Assembly (NCBI GenBank): GCA_023935145.1
Contig: CM043702.1
Coordinates: 104,421,588-104,485,587 of the forward strand
Direction: 5' to 3'
From: Bretschneidera sinensis
Lineage: Eukaryota > Streptophyta > Magnoliopsida > Brassicales > Akaniaceae
Length of the DNA: 64,000 nt
Shown here: positions 29,701 to 41,247 of the stretch, piece by piece
Layout: each line of letters starts with the position of its first letter
How positions within the stretch are numbered: the stretch's first letter is position 1
Program-made: the position numbers and the translations under genes
Notes under the pieces: model-generated
Database searches by the model: none
What the model was told of the DNA's origin: nothing
What the model saw: only the letters and a program-made list of their open reading frames with translations

Positions 29701-30354
29701 TGTTTAACACCTCTTTGTACAAAAGTACAATCATTGGCTGATTTAAAATCATCGCTCTTTTTATTTCACTCGTTCTTGCATAGAAATTTGTTTTTCTCTC
29801 AATGGCCAAATCAGCTCCCTTATTTTCTATCTCAATTTTTTTGGCCTCTCTCATTTTCTCATTTTGGTTTTTATTCGTTCTCTTTTTCTCACTCTCTTTC
29901 GTTTACTCACTCCCTTTTGTAATCTCACTTGATCTTCATAAACCTGCTTTGGTGTCAAAGGAACTAGAGTGATTGTTCTTTGATTTCTTACAAACAAATA
30001 TTTGTTGGTGAAGCCATCATGCTTAACACCCCGATCAAATTGCCATGGCAGGCCTAGTAACAAGTGTCCAGCTTACATTGGAACCACATCACGGAAGGAA
30101 ACTAACACCTGTTTGTTCACCCTCAGTTCACCACTATTATTGGGCCATTGTAACTTGTAAGGTCGATGATATTCAATTGTTGACAGCCCTAATTTCTCAA
30201 CAATTGTAGTACCAGCAACGTTAGTACAACTACCTCCATCAATAATCACACTACATACCTTGTTTTGCATGTGGCATCTAGTATGAAAGATGTTTTCTCG
30301 CTGCACTTCATTATCTTCTTTAATTTGCACACTTAGAGCTCTCCTTGTAACCAA
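29700..30354 (-). pseudogene. G5 charged linker and protease
   Basis: 30354-30073 holds VCSVIIDGGSCTNVAGTT, the DGG-type retropepsin site, but the next segment lacks about 30 bases (gaaccacatcacggaaggaaa near 30085): the YEDEVLCD part is deleted. 30063-29851 continues with LGLPWQFDRGVKHDG and KQVYEDQVRLQ. The linker (29700-29850) is Lys/Glu-rich. Confidence 0.82.
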
Positions 30355-30374
30355 TAATCTCCTTGGGCAGTGTA

Positions 30375-30683
30375 TTAGTCATCACTCGCATCCTCCAATG
30401 GTGCCATAGATTCGATATCTTCTTCATCAAATCCAGTCCCATAATACTCTTCATCTTCAACTCTCTCTCCCCTAGGTTGAACTCTCTCCCTCCTATGCAC
30501 ATTAGGAGCATTTTGTTGCTGCCCCACACATGCATTCTCTACCCGATCTATCCGCTCATGAACCTGTTCCATCTCCGTTCTCAATACTCTTCTCATCTCA
30601 CCCATTAAAGCCACCATGAGCAACTTCAGATCACCCTCTCCCGACGTATTTTTGGAATTATTTTTGTTCTTGTGGTTTGACAT
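30375..30683 (-). pseudogene. G5 gag remnant with its own internal deletion
   Basis: ATG at 30683-30681 (MSNHKNKNNSKNTSGEGD), then EMEQVHERIDRVENACV and YYGTGFDEEDIE fused to SMAPLEDASDD. The capsid core and zinc knuckle are removed; both sides of the break carry gaagaagat, so a 9-base microhomology probably mediated the loss. It differs from the deletion shared by G1, G3 and G6. Confidence 0.85.
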
Positions 30684-31122
30684 GTTTGCTGCAAAAACAA
30701 CGTTAGAAAAACAAAAGGACTTCACACACTCCCTCACATGTTTCACTCAAAGAATGAGTCACTCAATTTCACTCGTGTTTTCACACAAAAATTAGATTGG
30801 CTTTTCCCCTCTTATGTGCTCACCACTCTTGCCTTTTTCCACTCGTAATAATCCTCTTTAGGTTCTTATCAAACTAACCGAACAAGTATCAAAGTTTCCA
30901 GCAACAATTCACCAATAAAGCATAAAGAAATTTGGATTTAAAGGCTAGAATACAAGGAAACAAAGATGAGAAATTGAAAAAAGAATTGAAAGGATTGAAT
31001 CTAAATATTACACACTTTATTTTTTCCTAAACTGAAAATTTGTTCTTCTTTTTTTTTTCACGTTTTGTTTTTATGAATCAAAACAAAAGATACGTAAACC
31101 TGCAACTAGAAGGCTCTGATAC

Positions 31123-31134
31123 CAACTGATATGA
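31123..31134 (-). other. G5 primer-binding site
   Basis: gctctgatacca, a perfect match to the initiator tRNA-Met 3' end, two bases from the LTR. Confidence 0.88.
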
Positions 31135-31136
31135 TC

Positions 31137-32048
31137 CACACCAAGAACTAAGAAATTGATGGATCAAGAAGACTTCCAAGATCGTCTAGAAACAGATTTA
31201 TATGAGATTGCAACCTGTTGCTTATATTGAAGCAAGAACCTTGGTATAATGAAGATTTATGGAAGGATTGATTGATAATTCAAAGATGAATGCCACGAAA
31301 ACTCTGATAAATTCAGAAGTTCTAAAAGAACCAAAGAGAAATTTCTCTCCAAAAGTATGAATCAAATCTGAATTGTCTTATTCCAAAAGCCAATGGCTAT
31401 TTAAATACATGAGAATTCGTAACCAATTAGAAAAAAGAAAACTAAGAAATAGGAAATAAACCTAAACAGAATTCTAGTATCCTAAAATCCAAATAAGGAA
31501 AGTACCTAACTTGGCATGCAAGCCTTATAATGCAACAATTAAATTTAGAAGGAAACAATTATGAAAAGGTGCAAGGTGTAAGCCTAAAGTGGAAGAAGAT
31601 TCGGATGCAATAGCCTATTGGATTCAGGCCCATCATAATAGTCCCAAACGATATCCTTTTTGGAACTTTCTTAGGTCTAAATTGAAGTTAAAGATGTAAT
31701 CTTTCCACCCCAACAAGTTTCATCCCATTTGGAGTTGTGGGCAAGAAGATATGACCATTTTAATTCTGGTCGTTGGGTCCTCCTGAAATTCCAAAGTGTA
31801 AGTTCCCTTGGATCATGGAAACCCATCCTTGTGGATCATGTATAGCATCATCCTTGGGCCCCCAAAGATGGTTCTTAGCCCTAATGTGTTGAATAAGCCT
31901 ATTGAGAATTTTATTGAACAGTTTAGCTCGGGCCTTTGTAACTGGACCAATTGGAACTTGAATAAACCGTTTAGCTTGGGCCCTTGTAACTTGACCAATT
32001 GGAATTTGAATAGGATCCACCTCCCATTTGTTAGCCGTGTCCTCATCA
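31137..32048 (-). repeat. G5 5' LTR, type II (912 bp)
   Basis: Starts TGATGAGGACACGGC in element sense (32048 leftwards) and ends GGATCATATCA. It has the 48-bp coding duplication, but is shorter than other type II LTRs because it has single copies of the two modules that vary in number. Confidence 0.9.
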
Positions 32049-32448
32049 GAAATAGTAAATTCTTGACCCATGACCATGGTTGAAAATCTAGGGGAAGAGA
32101 GTGAGGGTTGTTCTAGGTTAGCATAGAACTTGTGAATTAGCTTAGTATAGTCACTAGGTGAGTCCATCCTAACCTATCAAATATGGGTTTAATATCAAAA
32201 TTCCCAAATCTAGTAGATAGAAAATCTACTAGTCTACCGGGCATAATTTCATGGAACTTTATGATAGTGTTGTACCTTTCCTTAGTGTTTGTATTCCGAA
32301 AACTAGATGCATCGAGGTCGTTCCTGGCCTTTTTTCTTGCTTTCCCAGCTTTCTCTTTCCCCTTTTCTTCTTAGGAAGCTTTTCGTCTCCTTGTGGTAGG
32401 ATTATCTTCTCCAAGATAAAGTTTCTTCAAACATTGTCTTTCATACAT
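32049..32448 (-). pseudogene. Env-like / plant transposon ORF remnant downstream of copia C2 pol
   Basis: Reading left from an ATG at 32448-32446 gives a lysine/arginine-rich start (MYERQCLKKLYLGED), one TAA about 25 codons in, then SFRNTNTKERYNTIIKFHE, FDIKPIFDRLGW and, after a frameshift, LIHKFYANLEQPSL and MVMGQEFTIS, cut at 32049 by the G5 LTR. This order resembles the Pfam 'putative plant transposon protein' domain, annotated env-like in some Sirevirus copia elements, where it lies after pol as here. No signal peptide or membrane segment is visible in the part left. Function unknown. Confidence 0.5.
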
Positions 32449-33049
32449 TTTTAGAAAAAAAAAATTAGTGAATTTGAAGATTTTGATGAGTAGATTTGAG
32501 TTTGAATGGAAGAACTTAGATGGCTTTGACAAAAAACCGAAGAGTTTCTAGAGAGAGAAGTGGAAACGGTCAAGGTCGTTTATAAACATCGGTGAAAATG
32601 ATGTTCTAAACTAAAACGACGTATTTATAGACTCTCAGGTTCAGTATACTAGAGCCTCATTCAGTTGACTGAATCAGTTACAAAATTTAAAAGTCTTAAA
32701 AAAATGGGCATTCAGCCGACTATAAGATTTATTAAATCGAATGTATGAGTTTATTCAATTGATTGGATAAGCTTTAAGTCGACTTAATGAGAGGTAAAAA
32801 GTCAGGGGTTTTCTGGGCAGGGTATTCAGTTGACTTGAAGAACAATTTAGGACTGAATCAATTATTTTTCAGAAAAGTTTTGAACTTCAAGTTGAAAATT
32901 TTGCAAGCATATATTTTCTTTATGCCATCATTGAGTGAGGGAAACATCAAATAAGAGTTAATGCTCATTCACTTAATGAAACAAATGTAAATGTATGAAT
33001 GTATATGCAATCAAATATCAAATAATACAAAATTTCTCATGCCCATTAG
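32449..33049 (-). promoter_or_regulatory. Probable internal promoter region: TATA box and palindrome array
   Basis: Between C2 RNase H and the env-like ORF lies about 600 bp without coding sequence. On the minus strand a TATA box (TCTATAAATAC, about 32621-32631) lies about 180 bases before the ATG. Upstream (32656-32840) are five variants of the palindrome ATTCAGTCGACTGAA. Related palindromes fill the U3 side of the C3 LTR. It could drive the env-like ORF or be part of an LTR. Confidence 0.45.
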
Positions 33050-33648
33050 CATTCTTATTATACTAAATCTATACTCATTCAAAGGTTTAGTACGGATATC
33101 AGTAATTTGATGTTATGTAGGAATGAATTCAAGTTTGACATCACCTCTTTGAGTATGATCTCTTATAAAGTGATGTCTAATTTCAATGTGATTGGTTCTA
33201 GAATACTTAATTGGATTCTTAGTTATATTGATGGCACTAGTGTTATCACATAAATTGGAATATGTTCAAAATGCATGCCAAAATCTTCTAGTTGTTGTTT
33301 TATCCATAAAACTTGTGCACGACAACTACCAGCGATTACATATTCCGCTTCGGCGCTTGATAGTGAAACTGAATTTGGTTTTTTTTGAAAACCAAGAGGT
33401 TAACACACAACTTAGAAATTGACATATTCCACTAGTACTTTTTTTTTATCTAACTTACAACCAGCAAAATCAACATCCGAGTACCCAACTAAGTTAAAAG
33501 GTGAATCTCTTGAATACCATAATCCTAGATTTTGAGTACCATGCAAATATCTAAAGAGCTTTTTAACATTAATTGCGTGAGATTCTTTAGGATTATCTTG
33601 AAATCTAGCACACATGCATACAGTAAACATAATATCAGATCTACTAGT
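33050..33648 (-). pseudogene. Copia C2 RNase H, left of the G6 insertion
   Basis: SDIMFTVCMCARFQDNPKES, LFRYLHGTQNLGLWYSRDS and LVGYSDVDFAGCKLDKK are the copia connection/RNase H region, and the downstream part to about 33060 continues with VSLSSAEAEYVIAGSC (catalytic Glu) in another frame. Frame changes near 33410 break it. The preceding residues (LTAS) lie right of G6 at 37829, so G6 splits a single codon series. Confidence 0.85.
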
Positions 33649-34423
33649 TGATATGATCCACGCCAAGAACTAAGAAATTGGTGGATCAAGAAGACTTTCA
33701 AGATCGCCTAGAAGCAGATTTATGTGAGACCGTGACCCGTTGCTTATATTAAAGCAAGAACCATGGTATAATGAAGCCTGAGATCACGACCCATTGCTTT
33801 TATTGAAGCAAGAACCTTGGTATAATGAAGACGCCACAATCAATTATGGGAGGATTGATTGATAAGTCGAAGATGAATGCCACAGAGACTCCAATAAGTT
33901 CAGAAATTCTAAAAGAACCAAAGAGAATTTTCTCTCCAAAAGTATGAATCAAATCTGAATTGTGTTATTCCAAAAAGCCAATGGCTATTTAAATACATGA
34001 GAATTCGTAACCAATTAGAAAAAAAGGAAACTAAGAAATAGGAAATAAACCTAACTTGGCGTGCAAGCCTTATAATTCAGCAATTAAATTAATAAGGAAA
34101 CAATTAAAAAAGGTAATAAGTAAAATTGTAGCCTGCTATTTTTCTTGATGAGCTAACCAAAACGAGTAAGTCTCCAATTTTGGGAAACTAAGATTTTAAT
34201 TCACCATCTTGAGTTGTTGGATTATTCTAAATCTTGAATTATAGAAACTCATCCTTGTGGATCACATATAGCATCATCCTTGGGCCCCCAAAGATGGTTC
34301 TTAGCCCAAATGTGTTGAATCAACCCATTGAGAGTTTCCTTGAACTTTTTAGCTCGAGCCCTTGTAATTAGACCAATTGGAACTTCAATAAGAAGATGCC
34401 ATTTGTTAGCCATGTCCTCATCA
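33649..34423 (-). repeat. G6 3' LTR, type I (775 bp)
   Basis: tgatatgatccacgcc...atgtcctcatca on the plus strand. It has two copies of the accttggtataatgaag module, whereas the 5' LTR has one. The polypurine tract ttcccctcattttgaaa follows at 34424-34440. Confidence 0.9.
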
Positions 34424-34690
34424 TTCCCCTCATTTTGAAAAGGATTTGTCCTCAAATCATCACCTACATCAAAAGGTCTTAAATTAGAAACATTGAAAGT
34501 GGCACTAACATTGTACTCACCTAGCAAACCTAATTTGTATACATGGTCATTGATGCGCTCAAGGACAGAAAAAGGCCCATCTCCTTTAGGAAGTAACTTT
34601 GAATGCCTTTGCGCTGGAAACCTTTCTTTCCTCACTTGTAACCAAATCCAATATCCGGGTTGAAAAATCAGCTGTCGACGACCTTTGATC
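34424..34690 (-). pseudogene. G6 polyprotein C-terminus (deletion type 1)
   Basis: The frame 34788-34249 joins FQLIK to [20 protein letters not shown] and continues [37 protein letters not shown] and into the LTR. RNase H and integrase are missing at the same point as in G3 and G12. Open over the whole junction for 179 codons. Confidence 0.88.
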
Positions 34691-35690
34691 AATTGGAATG
34701 CCTTCTCTTGCTCGTCTCCCCATTTGAATCCAACATTCTTCTTGATGACTTCGGTAAGTGGTGTGGCAATACTACTAAAGTCTTTCATGAACCTATTGTA
34801 AAAACTAGCAAGTCCATGAAAAATACGAACTTGACCTACCCTTATGGGACTTGGCTATTCTTTAATCGCACAAATCTTCTCTTCATCAACCTGTATTCCT
34901 TGTGCACTCACAACAAAACCAAGAAACACAAGCTTATCGGTGCAAAAAGTGCACTTCTTCAAATTAGCAAACAATTTCTCTTTTCTAAGCACATCCAAAA
35001 CTGATTTTAAATGCACAACATGATCATCTAAGTTTGTGCTATAAATGAGAATATCATCAAAATAAACAACAACGAATTTGCCTATAAAAGCTCGCAAAAC
35101 ATGGTTCATTAATCTTAAGAAGGTACTTTGTGCATTTTTTAGTCCAAATGGCATAACTAACCACTCATATAAACCCTATTTTGTTTTAAAAGAAGTTTTC
35201 CATTCATCACCCTCTTTCATTCTTATTTGATGATATCCACTTTTTAAATTAATTTTAGAGAATACACATGCACCATGCAGTTCATCTAGCATATCATCTA
35301 AACGAGTAATAGGATGTCGATACTTTACCGATATATTGTTGACTGCTCAGCAATCAATGCACATTCTCCACGTCCCATCTTTTCTAGGAACCAAAATCAC
35401 CGGAATAGCGCACGGGCTCATGCTTTCTCTTACTTACCCCGTTTCCATCAATTAACTAATCTACCTTTGTAGCTCATTTGTCTCATCAGGATTGCTTCGA
35501 TAGGCTGATCGGTTTGGAATTGTAGCACTGGGCACGAAATCAATTTGATGTTCAATTCCTCGAATAGGAGGTAAGCCATGTGGAATCTCCTCAGGAAAGA
35601 TATCATCAAACTCCTGTAAGAGAGAAACAATAAAACTAGGCAAAGATGAGTCAAATTAGTTAGTGTTTAACGCCTCGTTGTACAAAAGTA
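34691..35690 (-). pseudogene. G6 reverse transcriptase, several stops
   Basis: [12 protein letters not shown] and YFDDILIYS (35154-34855) and [13 protein letters not shown] (34788 on) are clear. Upstream the DKRC-type N-terminal part is broken by stops (tgctcagcaatc near 35346; cttacttacccc near 35435), leaving LLQEFDDIFPEEI at 35461-35643. Non-functional. Confidence 0.88.
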
Positions 35691-36330
35691 CAATCATTGG
35701 CTGATTTAAAATCATCACTTTTTTTTTTTCACTCGTTCTTGCATAGAAATTTGTTTTTCTCTCAATGGCCGAATCAGCTCTCTTATTTTCTCTCTCAATT
35801 TTTCAGCCTATCTCATTTTCTCTTTTTGATTTTCATTCATTCTCTTTTTCTCACTCTCTTTTTGTAACCTTACTTGATCTTCATAAACCTGCTTTGGTGT
35901 CAAAGGAACTTGAGTGATTGTTCTTTGATTTCTTACAAACAAATATTTGTTGGTGAAGCCATCATGCTTAACATGCCGATCGAATTTCCATGGTTGGCCT
36001 AGTAACAAGTGTCCAGCTTGCATTGGAACTACATCACACAAAACTTCATCTTCATAGTTTCTAATCCAGAAGGAAACTAACACCTATTTGTTCACCCTCA
36101 CTTCACCACTATCCTTGAGCCATTGCAACTTGTAAGGCCGAAGATGTTTAATTATTGGCAGCCCTAATTTCTAAACCATTGTAGTGCTAGCAACGTTAGT
36201 ACAACTACCTCCATCAATAATCATGCTATATACCTTGTTTTGCACATGGTATCTAGTATGAAAGATGTTTTCTCACTGTACTTCGTCATCTTCTTTGATT
36301 TGCACACTTAGAGTTCTCCTTGCAGCCAAC
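35691..36330 (-). pseudogene. G6 protease and shortened linker
   Basis: 36083-35808 encodes LVSFWIRNYEDEVLCDVV, LLLGQPWKFDRHVKHDG and KQVYEDQVRLQKESEKKRMN. The linker is six residues shorter than in other copies (no EQTKES repeat). The DGG active-site segment (about 36205-36225) follows a stop. Confidence 0.82.
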
Positions 36331-36339
36331 AATTCTCCT

Positions 36340-36587
36340 TGGGCAGTGTATCCCTCATCTTCAACTCTTTCTCCCCTAAGTTAAACTCTCTCCCTCTAGC
36401 GCATATTACGAGCATTTTGTTGCTGCCCCACACGTGCATTCTCTACCCGATCTATCCGCTCATGAACCTGTTCCATCTCCATTCTCAATGCTCTCCTCAT
36501 CTTACCCATTAAAGCCTTCATGAGCAACTTCGGGTCAACCTTTCCCAACATATCTCCCGAATTATTTTTGTTCTTGTTGTTTGACAT
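36340..36587 (-). pseudogene. G6 gag N-terminal remnant (shared deletion)
   Basis: ATG at 36587-36585 gives MSNNKNKNNSGDMLGKVDP and the EMEQVHERIDRVENARV helix, stopping at 36396. Beyond it the fused text (gatgagggatacactgccc in sense, about 36340-36360) is the same gag deletion as in G1 and G3. Confidence 0.85.
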
Positions 36588-37028
36588 GTTTGCTGCAAAA
36601 ACAAAGTTAGAAAAAAAAGGAACAAAAGGACCTCACACATTCCCTCACGTGTTTCACTCAAAGAATGAGTCACTCAATTTCACTTGTGTTTTTACACAAA
36701 AATCATATTGGCTTTTACGCTCTTATGTGCTCACCACTCTTGTCTTTTTCCACTTGTAATAATCCTCTATAGGTTCTTATCAAACTTACCGAGCAAGCAT
36801 CAAAGTTTCTAGCAACAATTCACCGATAACTCATAAAGAAATTCATATTTAAAGGCTAGAATACAAGGAAACAAAGATGAGAAATTGAAACAAGAATTGA
36901 AAGGATTGAATCTAAGTATCACACACCTTTTTTTTCACTTTTTTTTTTCTAAACTAGAAATTCATTCTTCTTTTTTTTTCATTTTTTTATGAATCAAAAC
37001 AAAAGATAAGCAAACCTGCGACTAGAAG

Positions 37029-37040
37029 GCTCTGATACCA
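37029..37040 (-). other. G6 primer-binding site
   Basis: gctctgatacca, perfect initiator tRNA-Met complement, two bases from the 5' LTR. Confidence 0.88.
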
Positions 37041-37042
37041 AC

Positions 37043-37828
37043 TGATATGATCCACGCCAAGAACTAAGAAATTGATGGATCAAGAAGACTTCCAAGATCA
37101 TCTAGAAGCAGATTTATGTGAGACTGCGACCCGTTTCTTATATTGAAGCAAGAACCTTGGTATAATGAATACATCACAATCAATTATGGAAAGAATGATT
37201 GATAAGTTAAAGATTAATGCCATAGAGACTCCAATAAGTTCAGAAGTTCTAAAAGAACCAAAGAGAATTTTCTCTCCAAAAGTATGAATCAAATATGAGT
37301 TGTGTTATTCCAAAAAGCTAATGGCTGTTTAAATACATGAGAATTTGTAACCAATTAGAAAAAGGAAAACTAAGAAATATGAAATAAACCTAAATAGAAT
37401 TCTGGTAACCTAAATAGAATTCTGGTAACATAAAATCCAAATAAGGAAAGTACTTAACTTGGCATGCAAGTCTTATAATTCATCAATTAAATTAATAAAG
37501 AAACAATTAAAAAAAAGGTAATAAGTAAAATTGCAACCTGCCATTTTCCTTGATGAGCCAACCAAAATGCGTAAGTCTCCAATTTTGGGAAACTAAGATT
37601 TTAATTCACCATCTTGAGTTGCTAGATTATTCCAAAGCTTGAATTATGGAAACTCACCCTTGTGGATCACGTATAGCATTATCCTTGGGCCCCCAAAGAT
37701 AGTTCATTGCATAAATGTGTTGAATCAGCCCAATGAGAGTTTCCTTGAACATTTTAGCTCGAGCCCTTGTAATTTGACCAATTGGAACTTCAATAGGAAT
37801 ATGCCATTTGTTAGCCATGTCCTCATCA
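37043..37828 (-). repeat. G6 5' LTR, type I (786 bp)
   Basis: tgatatgatccacgcc...catgtcctcatca. It has one copy of the 3' module and a short duplication of aacctaaatagaattctggt near 37387-37430. Confidence 0.9.
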
Positions 37829-38870
37829 CTAGCAGTTAAATAAAATACAACCCTTATCATGCTTCTATACTTCCTAACAATAACACTTTTACCTCTTTCG
37901 TCCAAGTCTAGTTTTGTTGAAGTGCTCATGGGAGTCCCAATTGACTTTGAATTCTCAATTCCATAACTTTTTCGCAAATCTTTTGTGTACTTGGATTGAT
38001 TGATGAAGATGCCTTCATTTTTTTTTGTTTAATTTAAAGTCCAAAGAAGTAGTTGAACTTTCCCATCATGCTCATCTTAAACTCACCTTTTATACACTTA
38101 GCAAAGTCTTGACACATTGATTTATTAGAGGCACCAAATATGATATCATCAACTTATATTTGAACCATATAAGTGTAATACTTATTAGTTATTGTAAGAA
38201 GAGTAGTGTCTATTTTTCCTCTTAAAAAACCATTATCAAGTAAAAACTTACTTAACCTTTCATACTATGCTCTTAGAGCTTGCTTTAACCCATAAAAGAG
38301 CTTTAGAAAGCTTATAGAGATGGTTTAGAAGGTTAAGATCTTTAAAACCAAGACATTGTGCAACATATACCTCTTCTTCAACAAAACCATTTAAAAAGCA
38401 CTTTTTACATCCATTTGGAATAATTTGAAATTCTTAAAACATGCAAAAAGAAGTAACATATGAATAGCTTCTAATCTAGCTACGAGAGCATAGGTTTCAT
38501 CAAAATCAATTTATTCTTCTTGATTATAACCTTTAGATACAAGTCTAGCTTTGTTTCTAGTTATTATTCTAGTTTCATCTATTTTATTTTTAAAAACCTA
38601 TTTAGTTCCAATTACCGAATGATCTTTAGGTCTAGGAACTAAAGTTAAAACTTTATTTCTTTCAAATTGATTTAATTCTTCTTGCATAGTATTTATCCAA
38701 TTTTCATCATTTTCAACTTAATTAAAAGTCTTAGGTTCTATTTGAGATAAGAAGGCAACATAATTACATACATTTCTCATAGTGGATCGAGTTCTTACCA
38801 CTTGTTAAAGATCACCAATCACTTGATCGATTAGGTGATAATTCACATACCTCCAATCTTTAGGTAGACT
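37829..38870 (-). pseudogene. Copia C2 reverse transcriptase, right of G6
   Basis: Just right of G6 the minus strand encodes VRKYRSMIRVVFYLTAS, the usual lead-in to the RNase H part found left of G6. Further right, broken pieces include LVSKGYNQEE-like sequence (about 38510-38560), a degenerate YDIIFGASNKSMCQDF stretch (about 38110-38160) and PLGFVEN-type text. Many stops and frameshifts. This is the copia RNA-directed polymerase, now dead. Confidence 0.8.
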
Positions 38871-38872
38871 AT

Positions 38873-39364
38873 CTACTTGTTGACTTGTTGAAGGTTGATC
38901 AAGTCTAGGTTCATCTTCCTCTTGAGATATTTGAAGTTGATTCTTCTTGTGTTAACAATAGGAGTGGTGGCATCCATTCTAGGCATAAAACCTACATCAT
39001 CATCAAGAGTAACTCTTCTACTACAAGTAGGGCTAGATTCATTAAATACAATATGAATGGATTCTTCAACTACTAGAGTTCTTTTGTTAAAGACTCTATA
39101 AGCTTTACTAGATGTTGAATAACCTAAGAAGATTCCTTCATCGGTCTTAGAATCAAATTTACCTAAGTTAAATTTATTGTTATTTAAGATGAAGCATTTG
39201 CAACCAAAAGCCCAAAAATAAGAGATGTTAGGATTTCTACCTTTCCATAGTTTATATAGAATTTTATTTAGCATAGACCTAATTAAAACTCTATTTAAAA
39301 CATAACATGAGGTGTTTACGGCTTTCGCCCAAAAGTATTTTGGCAAACTATTTTCACAAAGCAT
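38873..39364 (-). pseudogene. Copia C2 integrase C-terminal region
   Basis: The 163-codon frame has LPKYFWAKAVNTSCYVLNRV, LYKLWKGRNPNISYFWAFGC and GIFLGYSTSSKAYRVFNKRT, the hallmark post-catalytic segment of copia integrase. It ends in a variable spacer before the reverse transcriptase. C4 at 59199-59594 is a close relative. Confidence 0.88.
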
Positions 39365-39369
39365 AGTTC

Positions 39370-39999
39370 TAGCAAATTATTCTAATACTCTATTTTCCTT
39401 TCAACAACACCATTTTGTTGAAGAGTTATTGTGACTAATATCATTATCATCACAATATTTTGAAAAATTTTGGTTTTCAAATTCTTTTCCGTGATCACTT
39501 CTTATGCTTGAAATATTGATACCTTTTCATTTTGAACATGTTTGCAAAAGTTTACAAAACCTTTATAAGCTTCATCCTTATAAGTAATAAAAATAGCAAA
39601 GGTATATCTGAAATAGTTATCTACCATAACAAGAGCATATTGATGGCCACCTAGACTAATAGTGCTTATTGGAACAAACAAGTCCATATGCAAAAGCTCT
39701 AAAGGTCTAGAAGTTGAAACCACATTTTTGGATTTAAAAGAAACTATTATTTGTTTTCCCACTTGATAAGCATCACAAACTTTGTCATCTTCAAATTTGA
39801 TTTTGGGAAGACCAATAACTAAATCTTTTCTAAAAAATTTTTTAATCAAATTTATGTTCACATGGCCAAGCCTTCTATGCTATAACCATGAGATTTCACT
39901 AAAATCTTAAAAACATTTTTTATTTTCTGAAGGCAAGATTTTGAAATCAACTAAATAGACAATTTCATGTTTTTGGCCAACAAACTTGATCTTGTTACT
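39370..39999 (-). pseudogene. Copia C2 GAG-pre-integrase and integrase core
   Basis: 39861-39502 encodes LVIGLPKIKFEDDKVCDAYQ (zinc-binding region with one Cys replaced: AYQ for ACQ), STSRPLELLHMDLF (first catalytic Asp) and ALVMVDNYFRYTFAIF. WLWHRRLGHVNI-like sequence lies just upstream (about 39865-39890) with a stop. The copy is cut at 39999 by the G7 LTR; protease is not seen. Confidence 0.85.
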
Positions 40000-40766
40000 T
40001 GATGAGGACGCGACTAACAAATGGGATGCGGAGCCTCTTCAAGTTCCAATTGGTCCAGTTACAAAGGCTCGAGCTAAAAGGTTCAAGGAAACTCTTAATG
40101 GGCTGATTCAACACATTTGGGCTAAGAACCATCTTTGGGGGCCCAAGGATGATGCTACATGTGATCCATAAGGACGGGTTTCCATAATTCAAGCTTTGGA
40201 ATAATCCAGCAACTTAGGATGGTGAATTAAAATCTTAATTTTCCAAAATTGGAGACTTACTCGTTTTGGTTGGCTCATCAAGGAAAATGGCAGGCTGCAA
40301 TTTTACTTAATATCTTTTTTTAATTGTTTCCTTATTAATTTAATTGCTGAATTATAAGGCTTGCATGCCAAGTTAGGTACTTTCCTTATTTGGATTTTAG
40401 GTTACCAGAATTCTATTTAGGTTTATTTCCTATTTCTTAGTTTTCCTTTTTCTAATTGGTTATGAATTCTCATGTATTTAAATAGCCATTGGCTTTTGGA
40501 ATAAGACAATTCAGATTTGATTCATACTGTTGGAGAGAAATTTCTCTTTGGTTCTTTTAGAACTTCTGAACTTATCGGAGTTTTCGTGGCGTTCATCTTT
40601 GACTTATCAATCAATCCTTCCATAATTGATTGTGGCGTCTTCATTATACCAAGGTTCTTACTTCAATATAAGCAACGGGTCGCGGTCTCACTTAAATTTG
40701 CTTCTAGACGATCTTGGAAGTCTTATTGATCCATCAATTTCTTAGTTCTTGGTGTGGATCATATTA
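40000..40766 (+). repeat. G7 5' LTR, type I (767 bp)
   Basis: tgatgaggacgcgac...ggatcatatta; the final CA has become TA. Single copies of both variable modules. Confidence 0.9.
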
Positions 40767-40768
40767 GT

Positions 40769-40780
40769 TGGTATTAGAGC
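40769..40780 (+). other. G7 primer-binding site
   Basis: tggtattagagc, one mismatch to the initiator tRNA-Met complement. Confidence 0.82.
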
Positions 40781-41247
40781 CTTCTTGTTGCAGGTTTATA
40801 TATCTTTTGTTTTGATTCATAAAAAAAAAGTGAAAAAAATAAAATTGAAAAAAAAAAAAACAAATTTCCAGTTTAAAAAAAAATGCGTGAAAACAAAAAC
40901 GTGAAAAAAAGTGCATAATATTTAGATTCAATCATTTCAGTTTTTGTTTCAATTTCTCATCTTTGTTTCCTTGTATTCTAGACTTTAAATCCGAATTTAT
41001 TTCTGAGTTATAGGTGAATTGTTGCTGGAAACTTTGATACTTGTTCGGTTAGTGTGATAAGAACCTATAGAGGATTATTACGAGTGGAAAAAGGCAAGAG
41101 TGGTGAGCACATAAGAGGGGAAAAGCCAATCTAATTTTTGTGTGAAAACACGAGTGAAATTGAGTGACTCATTCTTTGAGTGAAACACGTGAGGGAGTGT
41201 GTAAGGTCCTTTTGTTTTTTTTTTCTAACGTTGTTTTTGCAGCAAAC

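Larger units (their letters stand above)
28551..32048 (-). mobile_element. Ty3/gypsy element G5 (type II), with both LTRs, internally deleted
   Basis: 5' LTR 31137-32048, 3' LTR 27514-28550. The interior encodes a truncated gag, protease, a nearly complete reverse transcriptase and C-terminus, but no RNase H or integrase (deletion type 2). Its 5' LTR interrupts the env-like ORF at 32049 (flank gaaat). Gag has its own deletion, different from that of the type I copies. Confidence 0.9.
33649..37828 (-). mobile_element. Ty3/gypsy element G6 (type I), nested in copia C2
   Basis: Complete ends: 3' LTR 33649-34423, 5' LTR 37043-37828. The flanks ctagt (33644-33648) and ctagc (37829-37833) are a 5-bp target duplication with one later substitution, and copia C2 pol continues across it. 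The interior has the shared gag deletion and deletion type 1. Stops and LTR divergence show it is not recent. Confidence 0.93.
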
